From Peptostreptococcus anaerobius VPI 4330 = DSM 2949 (GTDB taxonomy: Bacteria; Bacillota; Clostridia; Peptostreptococcales; Peptostreptococcaceae): a DNA stretch of 64,000 bases. How positions within the stretch are numbered: the stretch's first letter is position 1; the number at the start of each line of letters is the position of its first letter. The notes below the pieces were generated by a model. The model saw only the letters and a program-made list of their open reading frames with translations. It made no database searches and was not told where the DNA came from. Made by a program: the position numbers and the translations under genes. Positions 55,043 to 63,820 of the stretch are shown in pieces. The stretch is taken from assembly GCF_000381525.1 (NCBI RefSeq), contig NZ_KB906608.1:34693-98692 (forward strand). The letters run 5' to 3'.

Positions 55043-56434
55043 ATGGATTTAAATAAGTACTATCTAGAATTTGGGGAAGATGAGAGTAAGTATCTACAGC
55101 TGGTAGCAAAAATAAAGGATATGATTATATCTGGTAAATTGGAGTATGATGAAAAGTTACCTGCAATTAGGTCCCTATCTAATAAGTTGAATATCAGTAA
55201 TGCTACTGTTGTAAGGGTTTACAATATATTGGAGCAGGCAGGTTATATAAGTAAGAGAGAGGGTAGTGGTACCTACGTATCCTATCGTCGCAAGATAACA
55301 AAAAATATAGATCTTGACAACAAGGATATGTATAGACTTGATGGTGGACGTTCGCCTGTAGATATTTTCCCAGTTGAAGATTTTAAGAGGGCTATAAATA
55401 CTGCTGTGGAAGAAGATTTTAGCATGATACTTGCATATGATGATGGCGATGGCCTAAAGGAACTTAAAAAGTCTTTTTCTAAGTACCTGTCAAAGTTCAA
55501 GATTATGAGCAGGGAAGAAAACATAATGGTTATATCTGGGGGCCAGCAGGGTATAGACATAGTCTGTAAGAGTCTTATAAATTATTCGGACCCTGTTTTT
55601 ATAGAGTCTCCTAGCTACTCTGGTGCAATAGAGGTCCTAAAATCCAGGGGAGCCAAGATAATATCTATACCAATGCTAAGTGATGGACTAGACATAGGCA
55701 TCCTAAAGCTAAAGCTTGAAAAGATAAGGCCAAAACTACTATATGTAATGCCAAATTTTCAAAATCCTACAGGAATATCATATTCTACTTACAAGAAGAA
55801 AAAGCTGATTGAATTAGCTCAAGAATATGATTTTTATATACTAGAGGATGACTTTATAAGCGATTTTAGATTTATGTCAGAAGACAATATGCCTATGAAG
55901 ACTTATGATACTTACAATAGGGTCATATATATAAAGAGTTTTTCTAAGATTCTGATGCCAGGTCTGAGGTTGGGCCTAATGAATTTGCCACTGGAGCTTT
56001 CAAGTCGTATGCATATATCTAAATATTCTACAGATATATCTACATCTCCTCTTATTCAAAAAGCAATGTACTATTATATGGAGATGCCTGCTTGGAAAGA
56101 AAACCTCATGGTTATGGAGAAAAATTACTGTGAAAAGTATAAACTAGCCAATAAATATATAAGGTCTAGGTTAGATGGCTTGGTGTCAATTGTTGAAAAT
56201 GATGGAGGCCTAAACTTTTTTATAGAGTTAAGAAGAGGTTATTACTCAAGAGACTTTGTTGATTTTATATACAAAAAGGGTGTAGTTGTCCAGTCTGGGG
56301 CAAAATATTTTGATAATGATATAGATGATAGGTATTTTAGGGTGAATATTGTAAGCGAAAATATAAGTAGGATTAGGGAAGCTATAAATATTATTAGACA
56401 AGGCTTAATTGAGTTTTATGATGCTGGAAAATAG
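55043..56434 (+). CDS. MocR/PdxR-type GntR regulator with aminotransferase domain
   Basis: 463 residues. N-terminal GntR winged HTH (KLPAIRSLSNKLNISNATVVRVYNILEQAGYI, ~35-70; GSGTYVS) fused to a class I aminotransferase-like domain (ISGGQQGIDIV; NFQNPTGISYS; PLP lysine in YIKSFSKILMPGLRLG, ~305). Such regulators sense PLP or amine metabolites, and target genes are often adjacent; none is obvious here. Begins shortly after the terminator of the structured RNA. Confidence 0.9.
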   Translation: MDLNKYYLEFGEDESKYLQLVAKIKDMIISGKLEYDEKLPAIRSLSNKLNISNATVVRVYNILEQAGYISKREGSGTYVSYRRKITKNIDLDNKDMYRLDGGRSPVDIFPVEDFKRAINTAVEEDFSMILAYDDGDGLKELKKSFSKYLSKFKIMSREENIMVISGGQQGIDIVCKSLINYSDPVFIESPSYSGAIEVLKSRGAKIISIPMLSDGLDIGILKLKLEKIRPKLLYVMPNFQNPTGISYSTYKKKKLIELAQEYDFYILEDDFISDFRFMSEDNMPMKTYDTYNRVIYIKSFSKILMPGLRLGLMNLPLELSSRMHISKYSTDISTSPLIQKAMYYYMEMPAWKENLMVMEKNYCEKYKLANKYIRSRLDGLVSIVENDGGLNFFIELRRGYYSRDFVDFIYKKGVVVQSGAKYFDNDIDDRYFRVNIVSENISRIREAINIIRQGLIEFYDAGK

Positions 56435-56543
56435 ATATTAAAGTCCTAGTTTTATTTGTTATGATTGAATTAATTAGACTTGTATAGTATAATTAGAAGC
56501 TGTAGTTTGTATATTGAATTACTATAATAGTAAGGAGGAAAGT

Positions 56544-56744
56544 ATGGATTTAGTAAATGAATTTGATTCAAAAAAATTAGCTAGAATAAATGAACTTGCA
56601 AAAATTGCAAAAGAAAGAGCCTTAACATCTAAGGAAGAGTCAGAGAGAGCTCAGTTAAGAAAAGAATTTTTGGATAATTTCAGGGCTGGATTTAAGCAGC
56701 AAATGGACAATATAAAGGTTGTACATCCTGAAGATTTAAATTAG
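56544..56744 (+). CDS. UPF0291 (DUF896, YnzC-like) protein
   Basis: 66 residues from ATG 56544 (AAGGAGGAAAG upstream). KKLARINELAKIAKERALTSKEE and LRKEFLDNFRAGFKQQMDNIKVV match the YnzC family of small helical proteins; B. subtilis YnzC is SOS-linked by operon, but function is unclear. Confidence 0.9.
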   Translation: MDLVNEFDSKKLARINELAKIAKERALTSKEESERAQLRKEFLDNFRAGFKQQMDNIKVVHPEDLN

Positions 56745-56772
56745 AAAAAGCCAGTGTATACTGGCTTTTTTG
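56745..56772. terminator. Bidirectional terminator between UPF0291 gene and LysR gene
   Basis: AAAAAGCCAGT-GTAT-ACTGGCTTTTTT: symmetric, with A and T runs on both sides, serving both converging genes. Confidence 0.93.
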
Positions 56773-56784
56773 TTGGATTAATAA

Positions 56785-57699
56785 CTATTCGTGTATAATA
56801 TCTAGATTGTATTGGTCTGAGAAATATTCTAGGAATTTCTTTTCAGTTGGAGTAAAGATTTTCTTTTTTGAGAATAGGAAATAGAAATCCCTATTCAGAT
56901 TAAGTCCTTTAATTTTATAGTGTTTAATTTCTCCTCTTGCTATACTGCCTTCTACTGACATCTTTGAAACAAGTGAAGAACCAAGACCGTTTATTACCAT
57001 TTCAATAATTGCTTCGTTGGATTCGACTACGGCTCTAACGTTTAAGTTATTAATTGAGATTCCAGCCTCAGAAAGTGACTTTGAAAGGGCATTTCTTGTA
57101 CCAGACCCATCTTTTCTCATAATTAATACAAGGTCTTTAAAGGTGTTTATGTCTACAACCCCATCCTTGTTTGGTATTTCTAGGTCAGTAGGGCATATCA
57201 GACAAAGATCATCTTCGAGAATCTTATGGTACTCAACATGCGGATGCTTTGTTTTTGATCCTACTATACCGAATGTCGCCCTTTCACTAAGAATCTCAGG
57301 TACTACAAGGTTAGAATCGCAGTGGCTGATATAGAAATTTATATTTGGATATTCTTTGCAAAATTTAGACAAGAAACCAGGGAATATGTAGGTCTCGGGT
57401 ATAGAACTACAGACTATATGTATAGAACCTTCAATCTTACCTGAATACTCTTTGATGTCGTATACTGCCTTTTTACAGTTGTTTATTATGACGATAGCAT
57501 GTTTGTAAAGAAGTTGTCCAGAGTCTGTCAGTGTTATAGTCTTATTGGACCTGTTTAATAGGACTGTTTGTAACTCGTTTTCGAGGTTTTGTATATGTGA
57601 ACTTACAGTAGGTTGTGTTAGAAAAAGTTCCCTAGCTGCCTTGGAAAAACTCTTGTACTTTGAGACAGCTACGAAAACTTCCAGTTGTTTTATATCCAT
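56785..57699 (-). CDS. LysR family transcriptional regulator
   Basis: 304 residues from ATG at 57699 (AAAGGAGGATTAA upstream). N-terminal HTH (SKAARELFLTQPTVSSHIQNLENEL, ~18-42), then a LysR substrate domain. The opening MDIKQLEVFVAV...SFSKAARELFLTQPTVSSHI resembles the CysL/selenium-metabolism-associated LysR group; that subgroup call is tentative. Effector unknown. Confidence 0.88.
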   Translation of the reverse strand: MDIKQLEVFVAVSKYKSFSKAARELFLTQPTVSSHIQNLENELQTVLLNRSNKTITLTDSGQLLYKHAIVIINNCKKAVYDIKEYSGKIEGSIHIVCSSIPETYIFPGFLSKFCKEYPNINFYISHCDSNLVVPEILSERATFGIVGSKTKHPHVEYHKILEDDLCLICPTDLEIPNKDGVVDINTFKDLVLIMRKDGSGTRNALSKSLSEAGISINNLNVRAVVESNEAIIEMVINGLGSSLVSKMSVEGSIARGEIKHYKIKGLNLNRDFYFLFSKKKIFTPTEKKFLEYFSDQYNLDIIHE

Positions 57700-57719
57700 T
57701 TAATCCTCCTTTAGAAAAA

Positions 57720-58020
57720 TAGAATACTATTATTATATTTTCATTATACTACAATAGACAAAAAAAAGATAGATTTTAGCAATAATAGTGATAGGAATAT
57801 ATAATATATCGATTAGTAAGGATTGATTATTGCATATTTATCCTACACTTTCATGATATTAGTAGATATTCACTATATAAGATGATTTTTATAAAGACTA
57901 ATTAGGAATTGTTTCTAATTTTTATTATAATACACCGATAAAAGTATAAAAATTATCTGAAAACATTAAAAAAGTAGTAAATTTTCGGATATGAATAAAA
58001 ATATTAGAAAAAACTAAATA
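57720..58020. other. AT-rich intergenic stretch without genes
   Basis: About 300 bp of very AT-rich sequence between the LysR gene and the non-coding locus that follows. No open frame with an RBS, no tandem repeat. Several -10-like TATAAT motifs (such as 57926) lack spaced -35 partners. Confidence 0.6.
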
Positions 58021-58079
58021 TTCATATTAAATTCATATTAAAATTACTTATAATTCATATAGACCTGTTATCATAACAG
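58021..58079 (+). promoter_or_regulatory. 11-bp direct repeats, -10 and palindrome before a non-coding locus
   Basis: TTCATATTAAA occurs twice in a row (58021, 58032) with a related TTCATATAGAC three steps on at 58054, keeping an 11-bp phase typical of PhoP/PhoB-type sites. TATAAT overlaps at 58049-58054. A perfect palindrome CTGTTAT-C-ATAACAG (58065-58079) follows. Regulator identity is guesswork. Confidence 0.45.
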
Positions 58080-58213
58080 TGTAAAGACGATGTGGTCGTT
58101 TTTATAAAATATAATTACCCTATAAACTGGTGACGAACTCCCTCACATCCTCGATAATCGTCATCAGGGCTATTTTTTTCCTATAGGCGGGATTCTCGTC
58201 TATAGGTTTTTTG
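58080..58213 (+). ncRNA. Candidate small RNA with three stacked hairpin-U elements
   Basis: Hairpin 1: AGACGA-TGTGG-TCGTTT (58085-58101) with T5. Hairpin 2: CTGGTGACGA (58127-58136) with TCGTCATCAG (58158-58167) and T7 (58173-58179). Hairpin 3: CCTATAG (58180-58186) with CTATAGG (58200-58206) and T6. GATGTG of hairpin 1 can pair with CACATC (58144-58149) in the loop of hairpin 2, which would allow alternative folds. No open frame follows on this strand; the next gene is antisense. Confidence 0.55.
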
Positions 58214-58253
58214 CTGTTTAGATGTACTAGTAGAGGGCTGGTTATTGAGCAGT

Positions 58254-58288
58254 AAAAAATAGTGTGAAGTAAATACTATCACACTATT
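58254..58288 (-). terminator. Terminator of the DeoR-family gene
   Basis: On the minus strand AATAGTGTGA pairs with TCACACTATT, followed by a T6 run (A run 58254-58259 on plus). The stop codon lies in the stem. Confidence 0.82.
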
Positions 58289-59073
58289 ATTAGTTCTATA
58301 TGATTTTTATTAATTATATCTATCCACTCTTGACTGATTCCTGAATCGGTTATTATCTTATCTACCTTGTCTAGATTACACACAAAAGATGGTCTTACCT
58401 CTCCAAACTTACTTGAATCTACTAATAAAATAACTTCAAGAGAATTTTCTATGCTGAATTTTTTGATTGCAACTTCATAGGAGTTTGCACATGTCAGACC
58501 TAATTTTTCATGTACACCTGCAGCTGACAGGAATAGCTTTGTTGTCCTGGTATTGCTTACAATTCTGAGTGCATCTGGTGATTCAAACATACCTGTGTCT
58601 CTATGAAAGCTTCCACCTGAAAAAAGTATTTTAACATTGGGTTTTGATAGCATATGTATTAGGTTGTTTGCACTGAAAATTAGACTTGTAAATGTTAGAT
58701 CGGGGTCTATATATTGTGATAGCCTCTCTGTAGTCGTTCCTAAGTCTATACATACAATATCATCTTCGTTAATTAGTTCAGCTGCTTTTTTTCCTATGGC
58801 TAATTTCTCATCTTCCATTTTTCTGGAGTTTTCATTTAAGTTATATGTAAAAACAATGTCATTTGTTTGTTTAAGAGGATTGCTCTGTCTAGGATTAAAA
58901 ACAGCAGATCCATAGAAGTTATCTATTATTTTTTTTTCTTCTAAGTATTTTAAATCTCTTCTAATAGTCATCTCTGATACATCCAACATAAGGGCTAGTT
59001 CTTTAACTGAAGCACCATTATGTTCTTCGAGTATCTTTACTATATTATTCAGTCTATCTTCTTTTTTACTCAA
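58279..59073 (-). CDS. DeoR family transcriptional regulator
   Basis: 264 residues from TTG at 59073, chosen for the RBS GGAGGCGG; ATGs 12-21 bp further out overlap or precede that RBS. N-terminal DeoR HTH (ASVKELALMLDVSEMTIRRDLKYLEEKKII, ~20-50) and the DeoR C-terminal sensor domain (CIDLGTTTERL; FSGGSFH; LGLTCANSYEVAIK). Divergent from deoC, so it most likely represses the deoxynucleoside operon in response to a sugar phosphate such as deoxyribose-5-phosphate. Confidence 0.88.
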   Translation of the reverse strand: MSKKEDRLNNIVKILEEHNGASVKELALMLDVSEMTIRRDLKYLEEKKIIDNFYGSAVFNPRQSNPLKQTNDIVFTYNLNENSRKMEDEKLAIGKKAAELINEDDIVCIDLGTTTERLSQYIDPDLTFTSLIFSANNLIHMLSKPNVKILFSGGSFHRDTGMFESPDALRIVSNTRTTKLFLSAAGVHEKLGLTCANSYEVAIKKFSIENSLEVILLVDSSKFGEVRPSFVCNLDKVDKIITDSGISQEWIDIINKNHIELIIV

Positions 59074-59170
59074 ATATACCGCCTCCATTCTCATTTATTA
59101 TAACAAAAAAATATTGAGATTGGTAGAAAATGTGAAAAAATAATAAAAAATATTAATTTTAGAAAAAACG

Positions 59171-59232
59171 TTATCAAAAAGTGATAAAATACAAACAAAA
59201 TTATTGACATATGTTCGAGTATGCAATATTAT
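59171..59232 (+). promoter_or_regulatory. deoC promoter and inverted-repeat operator
   Basis: -35 TTGACA (59204-59209), 17-bp spacer, -10 TATTAT (59227-59232). Just upstream, TTATCA-AAAAG-TGATAA (59171-59187) is a perfect inverted repeat between the divergent genes, a candidate site for the DeoR protein. Confidence 0.65.
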
Positions 59233-59300
59233 AATAGTGTAATCAAAATTAAGTTTTAAGTAAGTTTTTTAAATAGCATAATTTATTGGAGGTATATAAA

Positions 59301-59966
59301 ATGAAAAAAGAAGAAATACTTAGTTGTATCGACCATACTTTGTTAAAAGCATTTGCAAAATGGGAAGATATAGATACTTTATGTGAGGAAGCTGTAAAGG
59401 CAAAGACTGCATCAGTATGTGTTCCTCAGTCATATATCAAGAGGATAAGTGAAAAATATCCTGACCTAAATATATGTACAGTAGTAGGTTTTCCTCTTGG
59501 TTACAATAGCACAGGATCAAAAGTACAGGAAATAAAGGATGCCTTGGAAAACGGTGCAAATGAAATAGATATGGTAGTAAACATATCAGATGTTAAAAAC
59601 GGAGACTATGACAAGGTCGAAGAAGAGATAAGAACTCTAAAGGAAACTTGTAAGGGCAAGGTCCTAAAGGTAATAATAGAGACTTGTTACTTAAATGAAG
59701 AAGAGAAGATAGCGATGTGTAAGGCTGTTACAAACGCAAAGGCAGATTATATAAAGACATCTACTGGATTCGGAACAGCAGGAGCTACTATGGAAGATAT
59801 TTTATTATTTAAGAAACATATAGGACCAGATGTAAAGATGAAAGCTGCAGGTGGAATTAAATCAGTTGCTGACTTAGAGGCATTTATTGAAGCAGGATGC
59901 GATAGAATAGGCACTAGCTCAGCACTAAAGATGTTAGAGGGGGCTTCAAATGGTGGAGAATATTAA
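59301..59966 (+). CDS. deoC: Deoxyribose-phosphate aldolase
   Basis: 221 residues from ATG 59301 (TTGGAGG upstream). IDHTLLKAFA start, VCVPQSYI, VVGFPLGYNSTGSKVQEI, ANEIDMVVNI, Schiff-base lysine in ADYIKTSTGFGTAGAT (~153), and VKMKAAGGIKS. Cleaves deoxyribose-5-phosphate to glyceraldehyde-3-phosphate and acetaldehyde, feeding the glycolytic enzymes encoded upstream in the window. Confidence 0.96.
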   Translation: MKKEEILSCIDHTLLKAFAKWEDIDTLCEEAVKAKTASVCVPQSYIKRISEKYPDLNICTVVGFPLGYNSTGSKVQEIKDALENGANEIDMVVNISDVKNGDYDKVEEEIRTLKETCKGKVLKVIIETCYLNEEEKIAMCKAVTNAKADYIKTSTGFGTAGATMEDILLFKKHIGPDVKMKAAGGIKSVADLEAFIEAGCDRIGTSSALKMLEGASNGGEY

Positions 59967-61140
59967 TAAGATAAAAAGAGTTTTTTTGATAGTATTAGAT
60001 AGCTTTGGAATTGGTGAGCTAGAGGATGCGGCTGATTATGGTGATGAGGGTAGCAATACCCTAGCAGCCATAGTAAAGTCAGACAAGTTCAAGGCTCCCA
60101 ACTTGCAGAAGCTAGGACTTTTCAATATAGAGGGTGTAGACCACTCAATGGCAGTTGAAAAACCTCTTGCAAGTTTTGCAAGACTAAAAGAAATGTCAAA
60201 GGGCAAGGATACTACAATAGGCCACTGGGAAATAGCTGGTATAGTTTCAAATAAACCACATCCAACATTTCCAAATGGATTCCCAAAAGACTTCTTAGAA
60301 GAGTTTTCAAAGAGAACTGGAAGAGGTTACTTGTGCAATATGCCATACTCTGGTACAGCTGTTATTGAAAGATATGGACAAGAGCATATGAAGACAGGTG
60401 ATTTAATAGTCTACACTTCAGCTGACTCAGTATTCCAAATAGCTGCTCATGAAGAAGTTGTGAGTCTAGATGAACTATATAGATACTGTGAAATAGCTAG
60501 AGAATTACTAAAGGGAGACGACTTAGGAGTAGGTAGGGTAATAGCAAGGCCTTTTGTAGGAGAGCCAGGTAACTTTACAAGGACTCCTAACAGGCATGAC
60601 TACTCATTAGTTCCTCCTAAAAAGACAGTGATGGACGAACTTTTAGAAGAGGGTAAGGATTCTATAGGTGTCGGCAAGATATACGATATATTCGCAGGCA
60701 AGGGAATAGCTCAGACCCACAAAATGAAAAACAACGAAGACGGAATGAATATAACAATTGACCTTATGGACAAGGACTTTGAAGGTATGTGCTTTACAAA
60801 CCTAGTTGACTTTGATATGAAGTTTGGGCATAGAAATGATATAGATGGTTATGCAAATGCTACGACTGAGTTTGATCTTCAACTTGGACAGATGATGGAT
60901 AAGATGAGAGACGATGATCTATTGATACTAACAGCTGATCATGGTTGTGACCCGTCTACACCAAGTACTGACCATTCAAGAGAACACGTTCCAATGCTAG
61001 CATATGGAAAGATGATTAAAGAAGGTATTGATTTAGGAACTAGGACTTCTTTCTCTGATATAGCTAAGACAATATCAGAAGCCTTCTCTACAAAGGGAGA
61101 AATCGAAGGAAATAGTTTTTATAAAAATATAGTAAAGTAA
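59950..61140 (+). CDS. deoB: Phosphopentomutase
   Basis: 396 residues; ATG 59950 overlaps deoC by 17 bp (AGAGGGGG upstream). Alkaline-phosphatase superfamily: VFLIVLDSFGIGELEDAADYGDEGSNTL, GKDTTIGHWE (catalytic Thr), and metal sites DFDMKFGHRND and LTADHGCDPSTPSTDHSREHVP. Converts (deoxy)ribose-1-phosphate to the 5-phosphate. Confidence 0.96.
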   Translation: MVENINKIKRVFLIVLDSFGIGELEDAADYGDEGSNTLAAIVKSDKFKAPNLQKLGLFNIEGVDHSMAVEKPLASFARLKEMSKGKDTTIGHWEIAGIVSNKPHPTFPNGFPKDFLEEFSKRTGRGYLCNMPYSGTAVIERYGQEHMKTGDLIVYTSADSVFQIAAHEEVVSLDELYRYCEIARELLKGDDLGVGRVIARPFVGEPGNFTRTPNRHDYSLVPPKKTVMDELLEEGKDSIGVGKIYDIFAGKGIAQTHKMKNNEDGMNITIDLMDKDFEGMCFTNLVDFDMKFGHRNDIDGYANATTEFDLQLGQMMDKMRDDDLLILTADHGCDPSTPSTDHSREHVPMLAYGKMIKEGIDLGTRTSFSDIAKTISEAFSTKGEIEGNSFYKNIVK

Positions 61141-61167
61141 AAAAATACATCTAATTCGGGAGGAAAT

Positions 61168-62370
61168 ATGAAATTTTTATTTAATTTATTGGGAATCGTT
61201 CTTGTTCTAGCTCTTATGGTTTTGGTTTCTTATAACAGAAAAGCTATAGACAAGAAACAGGTTTTAAAGGCATTATTGGCGCAGGTTGTTATGGCAGCGA
61301 TTATAATCAAGGTTCCAGCTGGTAGGGCAGTTATATCAACAGTAAGTGATGCTATAGCTAAGGTACTAAATTATGGTAGTGAAGGTATACAGTTTGTATT
61401 CGGATCTTTGGGGTTGGCTTCATCACCAACAGGATTTATATTTGCATTTCAGACTCTAGGTAACATAGTATTTATCTCTGGTTTGGTATCTGTACTATAC
61501 TACTGTGGTATATTAGGATTCGTTGTTTCAAAGTTAGGCTGGGTACTTGGTAAGGCGTTTAAGACATCTGAGGTTGAGAGTTTTGTAGCTGTTGCCAATA
61601 TGTTTTTAGGACAGACAGATTCACCAATACTTGTAAGTAAATACCTAGGTATGATGACAGACAGTGAAATAATGTTAGTTTTAGTATCAGGTATGGGTAG
61701 TATGTCAGTTAGTATAATTGCGGGTTATGTGGCTCTTGGTATACCAATGGAATCATTACTTATAGCATCAACTATGGTACCGATCGGGTCAGTTATAATA
61801 TCTAAGATAATTTGTCCACAGACTGAAGAAATCAACGAGGTTGGAGAAGTTAAGATGGATAGAAAGGGTAACCACGAAAATGTTATCGACGCTATGTCAA
61901 CAGGAGCTATAGACGGTATGAACATGGCGCTTGCAATAGGAGCAGCACTAATAGCTATAATATCTATAGTTGCCCTATTAAACGGAATACTAGGTAATTT
62001 TGGACTTTCACTAGAAGGAATATTATCTTACCTATTTGCACCTCTTGGTTATCTAATGGGTCTTGAAGGTGGTAATGTATTAAAGGCAGGAGAACTACTA
62101 GGTTCTAAGCTTATATTAAACGAGTTTGTTGCATTTGGTAAATTAGGACCAATGCTAAAGGCTATGGATCCTAGAACATCACTTATGTTATGTGTATCAC
62201 TTGCAGGGTTTGCTAATGTAGGTAGTATAGGTATGTGTGTATCTGGTATATCAATACTTTGCCCAGAAAAGAGAGCTACTCTAGCTAGACTTGGAGTAAG
62301 AGGTATGATAGGTGGATTCTCAGTGAGTTTATTATCAGCTATGATAGTAGGTTTATTGATGTTAATATAG
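61168..62370 (+). CDS. Concentrative nucleoside transporter (NupC family)
   Basis: 400 residues, about ten membrane segments. CNT signatures: MFLGQTDSPILVSKYL (~150), GSMSVSIIAGYVALG, SKLILNEFVAF (~310) and SLAGFANVGSIG (~348). Imports nucleosides with Na+ or H+ for the deo enzymes. RBS GGGAGGA. Confidence 0.92.
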   Translation: MKFLFNLLGIVLVLALMVLVSYNRKAIDKKQVLKALLAQVVMAAIIIKVPAGRAVISTVSDAIAKVLNYGSEGIQFVFGSLGLASSPTGFIFAFQTLGNIVFISGLVSVLYYCGILGFVVSKLGWVLGKAFKTSEVESFVAVANMFLGQTDSPILVSKYLGMMTDSEIMLVLVSGMGSMSVSIIAGYVALGIPMESLLIASTMVPIGSVIISKIICPQTEEINEVGEVKMDRKGNHENVIDAMSTGAIDGMNMALAIGAALIAIISIVALLNGILGNFGLSLEGILSYLFAPLGYLMGLEGGNVLKAGELLGSKLILNEFVAFGKLGPMLKAMDPRTSLMLCVSLAGFANVGSIGMCVSGISILCPEKRATLARLGVRGMIGGFSVSLLSAMIVGLLMLI

Positions 62371-62476
62371 AAATTATTCAGTAAGATTGATGAATTAGTA
62401 GAATAGATATAGAAGATATATTTTTAGGTGAGAATTAGATATATACTTTTTGAAGTTTATTTTGGAGGTGGATATC

Positions 62477-63778
62477 ATGAGAATGATAGATATAATAGAA
62501 AAGAAGAAAATAAAAGAAGAATTAACAGACAAGGAAATACAGTTCTGGGTTAGTGGAGTTACTGATGGTTCTATACCAGACTACCAGACTAGTGCCCTAT
62601 TAATGGCTATACTTCTAAATGGTATGTCAGAAAGAGAAACAGCTACTCTTGCAGAAGCTATGATGCATAGTGGAGACGTTATAGACTTATCTTGCATAGA
62701 AGGTATAAAGTCTGACAAGCACTCCACTGGAGGTGTGGGTGATAAGACATCAATAGCCCTAGGATCAATAGTTGCAGCTTGTGGTTTAAAGGTTGCCAAG
62801 ATGTCAGGTAGGGGTCTTGGACACACAGGTGGAACACTTGACAAGCTAGAATCTATAGATGGATTAAATATATTCCTTACAGAAGACGAATTTAAAAAGC
62901 AGGTAAGTGAAGTCGGTCTAGCTATTATCGGTCAGACTGGTGAGTTAGTCCCAGCTGACAAGAAGCTATATGCCCTAAGAGATGTTACAGCAACAGTTAA
63001 CTCTATACCTCTTATAGCATCATCAATCATGTCAAAGAAGTTGGCTTCAGGTTCTAATGCTATACTACTTGATGTTAAGTATGGTGAAGGAGCATTTATG
63101 CCTACAGTTGAAGATGCAAAAGAACTTGCTACAGCCATGATATCTATAGGTAACAGACTAGGTAGAAACACAATGGCTATGATAACTGATATGAACCAGC
63201 CTCTAGGAAATACAATCGGTAATGCCTTAGAAGTTGAAGAAGCAGTTGAAACAGTAAAGGGAAATGGTCCAAAAGACTTCACTGAATTGTGTATGTGCGC
63301 TGGTGAGATAATGTTGATGCAGGGTGAACTAGCATCAAACAAGGAAGAAGCAAGAAAGATGCTTGAAGAAGCTATATCTAGTGGAAAGGCATATGAAAAG
63401 CTAATTCAGATGGTCAAAGCCCAGGGTGGTAACATAGAACAGATAAAGGATACAAAATTATTACCACAGTCTAAGTTCGTAACAGAAATGAAGTCAAAGG
63501 AAGCTGGCTTTGTTCATAATATACATTCACAGCAGCTTGGAATATTGGCTATGCACCTAGGAGCTGGCAGAGCTACTAAGGACGATCCAATCAACTATGC
63601 TGTAGGTCTTAAGATGAACTCAAAGAAGGGTGATAGGGTTGAAGTAGGAGACCTACTTTGCACAGTATACCATGATGAACCTCTTAAAGATGAATGGATA
63701 GAAATGTTCTACAACACATTTAGCTTTGGTGATGAAAAAGTTGACCCAATACCAATTGTTGAAGCTATACTAGACTAA
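62477..63778 (+). CDS. pdp: Pyrimidine-nucleoside phosphorylase
   Basis: 433 residues from ATG 62477 (TTGGAGGTGG upstream). DKHSTGGVGDKTSIAL (phosphate site, ~80), MSGRGLGHTGGTLDKLESI (~112), TVNSIPLIASSIMSKKLASGSNAILLDVKYG (~180-215). Splits thymidine, deoxyuridine or uridine into base and sugar-1-phosphate, passing the sugar to DeoB and DeoC. The length fits Pdp/DeoA. Confidence 0.94.
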   Translation: MRMIDIIEKKKIKEELTDKEIQFWVSGVTDGSIPDYQTSALLMAILLNGMSERETATLAEAMMHSGDVIDLSCIEGIKSDKHSTGGVGDKTSIALGSIVAACGLKVAKMSGRGLGHTGGTLDKLESIDGLNIFLTEDEFKKQVSEVGLAIIGQTGELVPADKKLYALRDVTATVNSIPLIASSIMSKKLASGSNAILLDVKYGEGAFMPTVEDAKELATAMISIGNRLGRNTMAMITDMNQPLGNTIGNALEVEEAVETVKGNGPKDFTELCMCAGEIMLMQGELASNKEEARKMLEEAISSGKAYEKLIQMVKAQGGNIEQIKDTKLLPQSKFVTEMKSKEAGFVHNIHSQQLGILAMHLGAGRATKDDPINYAVGLKMNSKKGDRVEVGDLLCTVYHDEPLKDEWIEMFYNTFSFGDEKVDPIPIVEAILD

Positions 63779-63786
63779 TTCAATTG

Positions 63787-63820
63787 AAAAAAGAGACAGA
63801 AATAAATCTGTCTCTTTTTT
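63787..63820 (+). terminator. Terminator of the nucleoside operon
   Basis: AAAAAAGAGACAG and CTGTCTCTTTTTT form a perfect stem with an AAATAAAT loop and T6. Confidence 0.93.
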
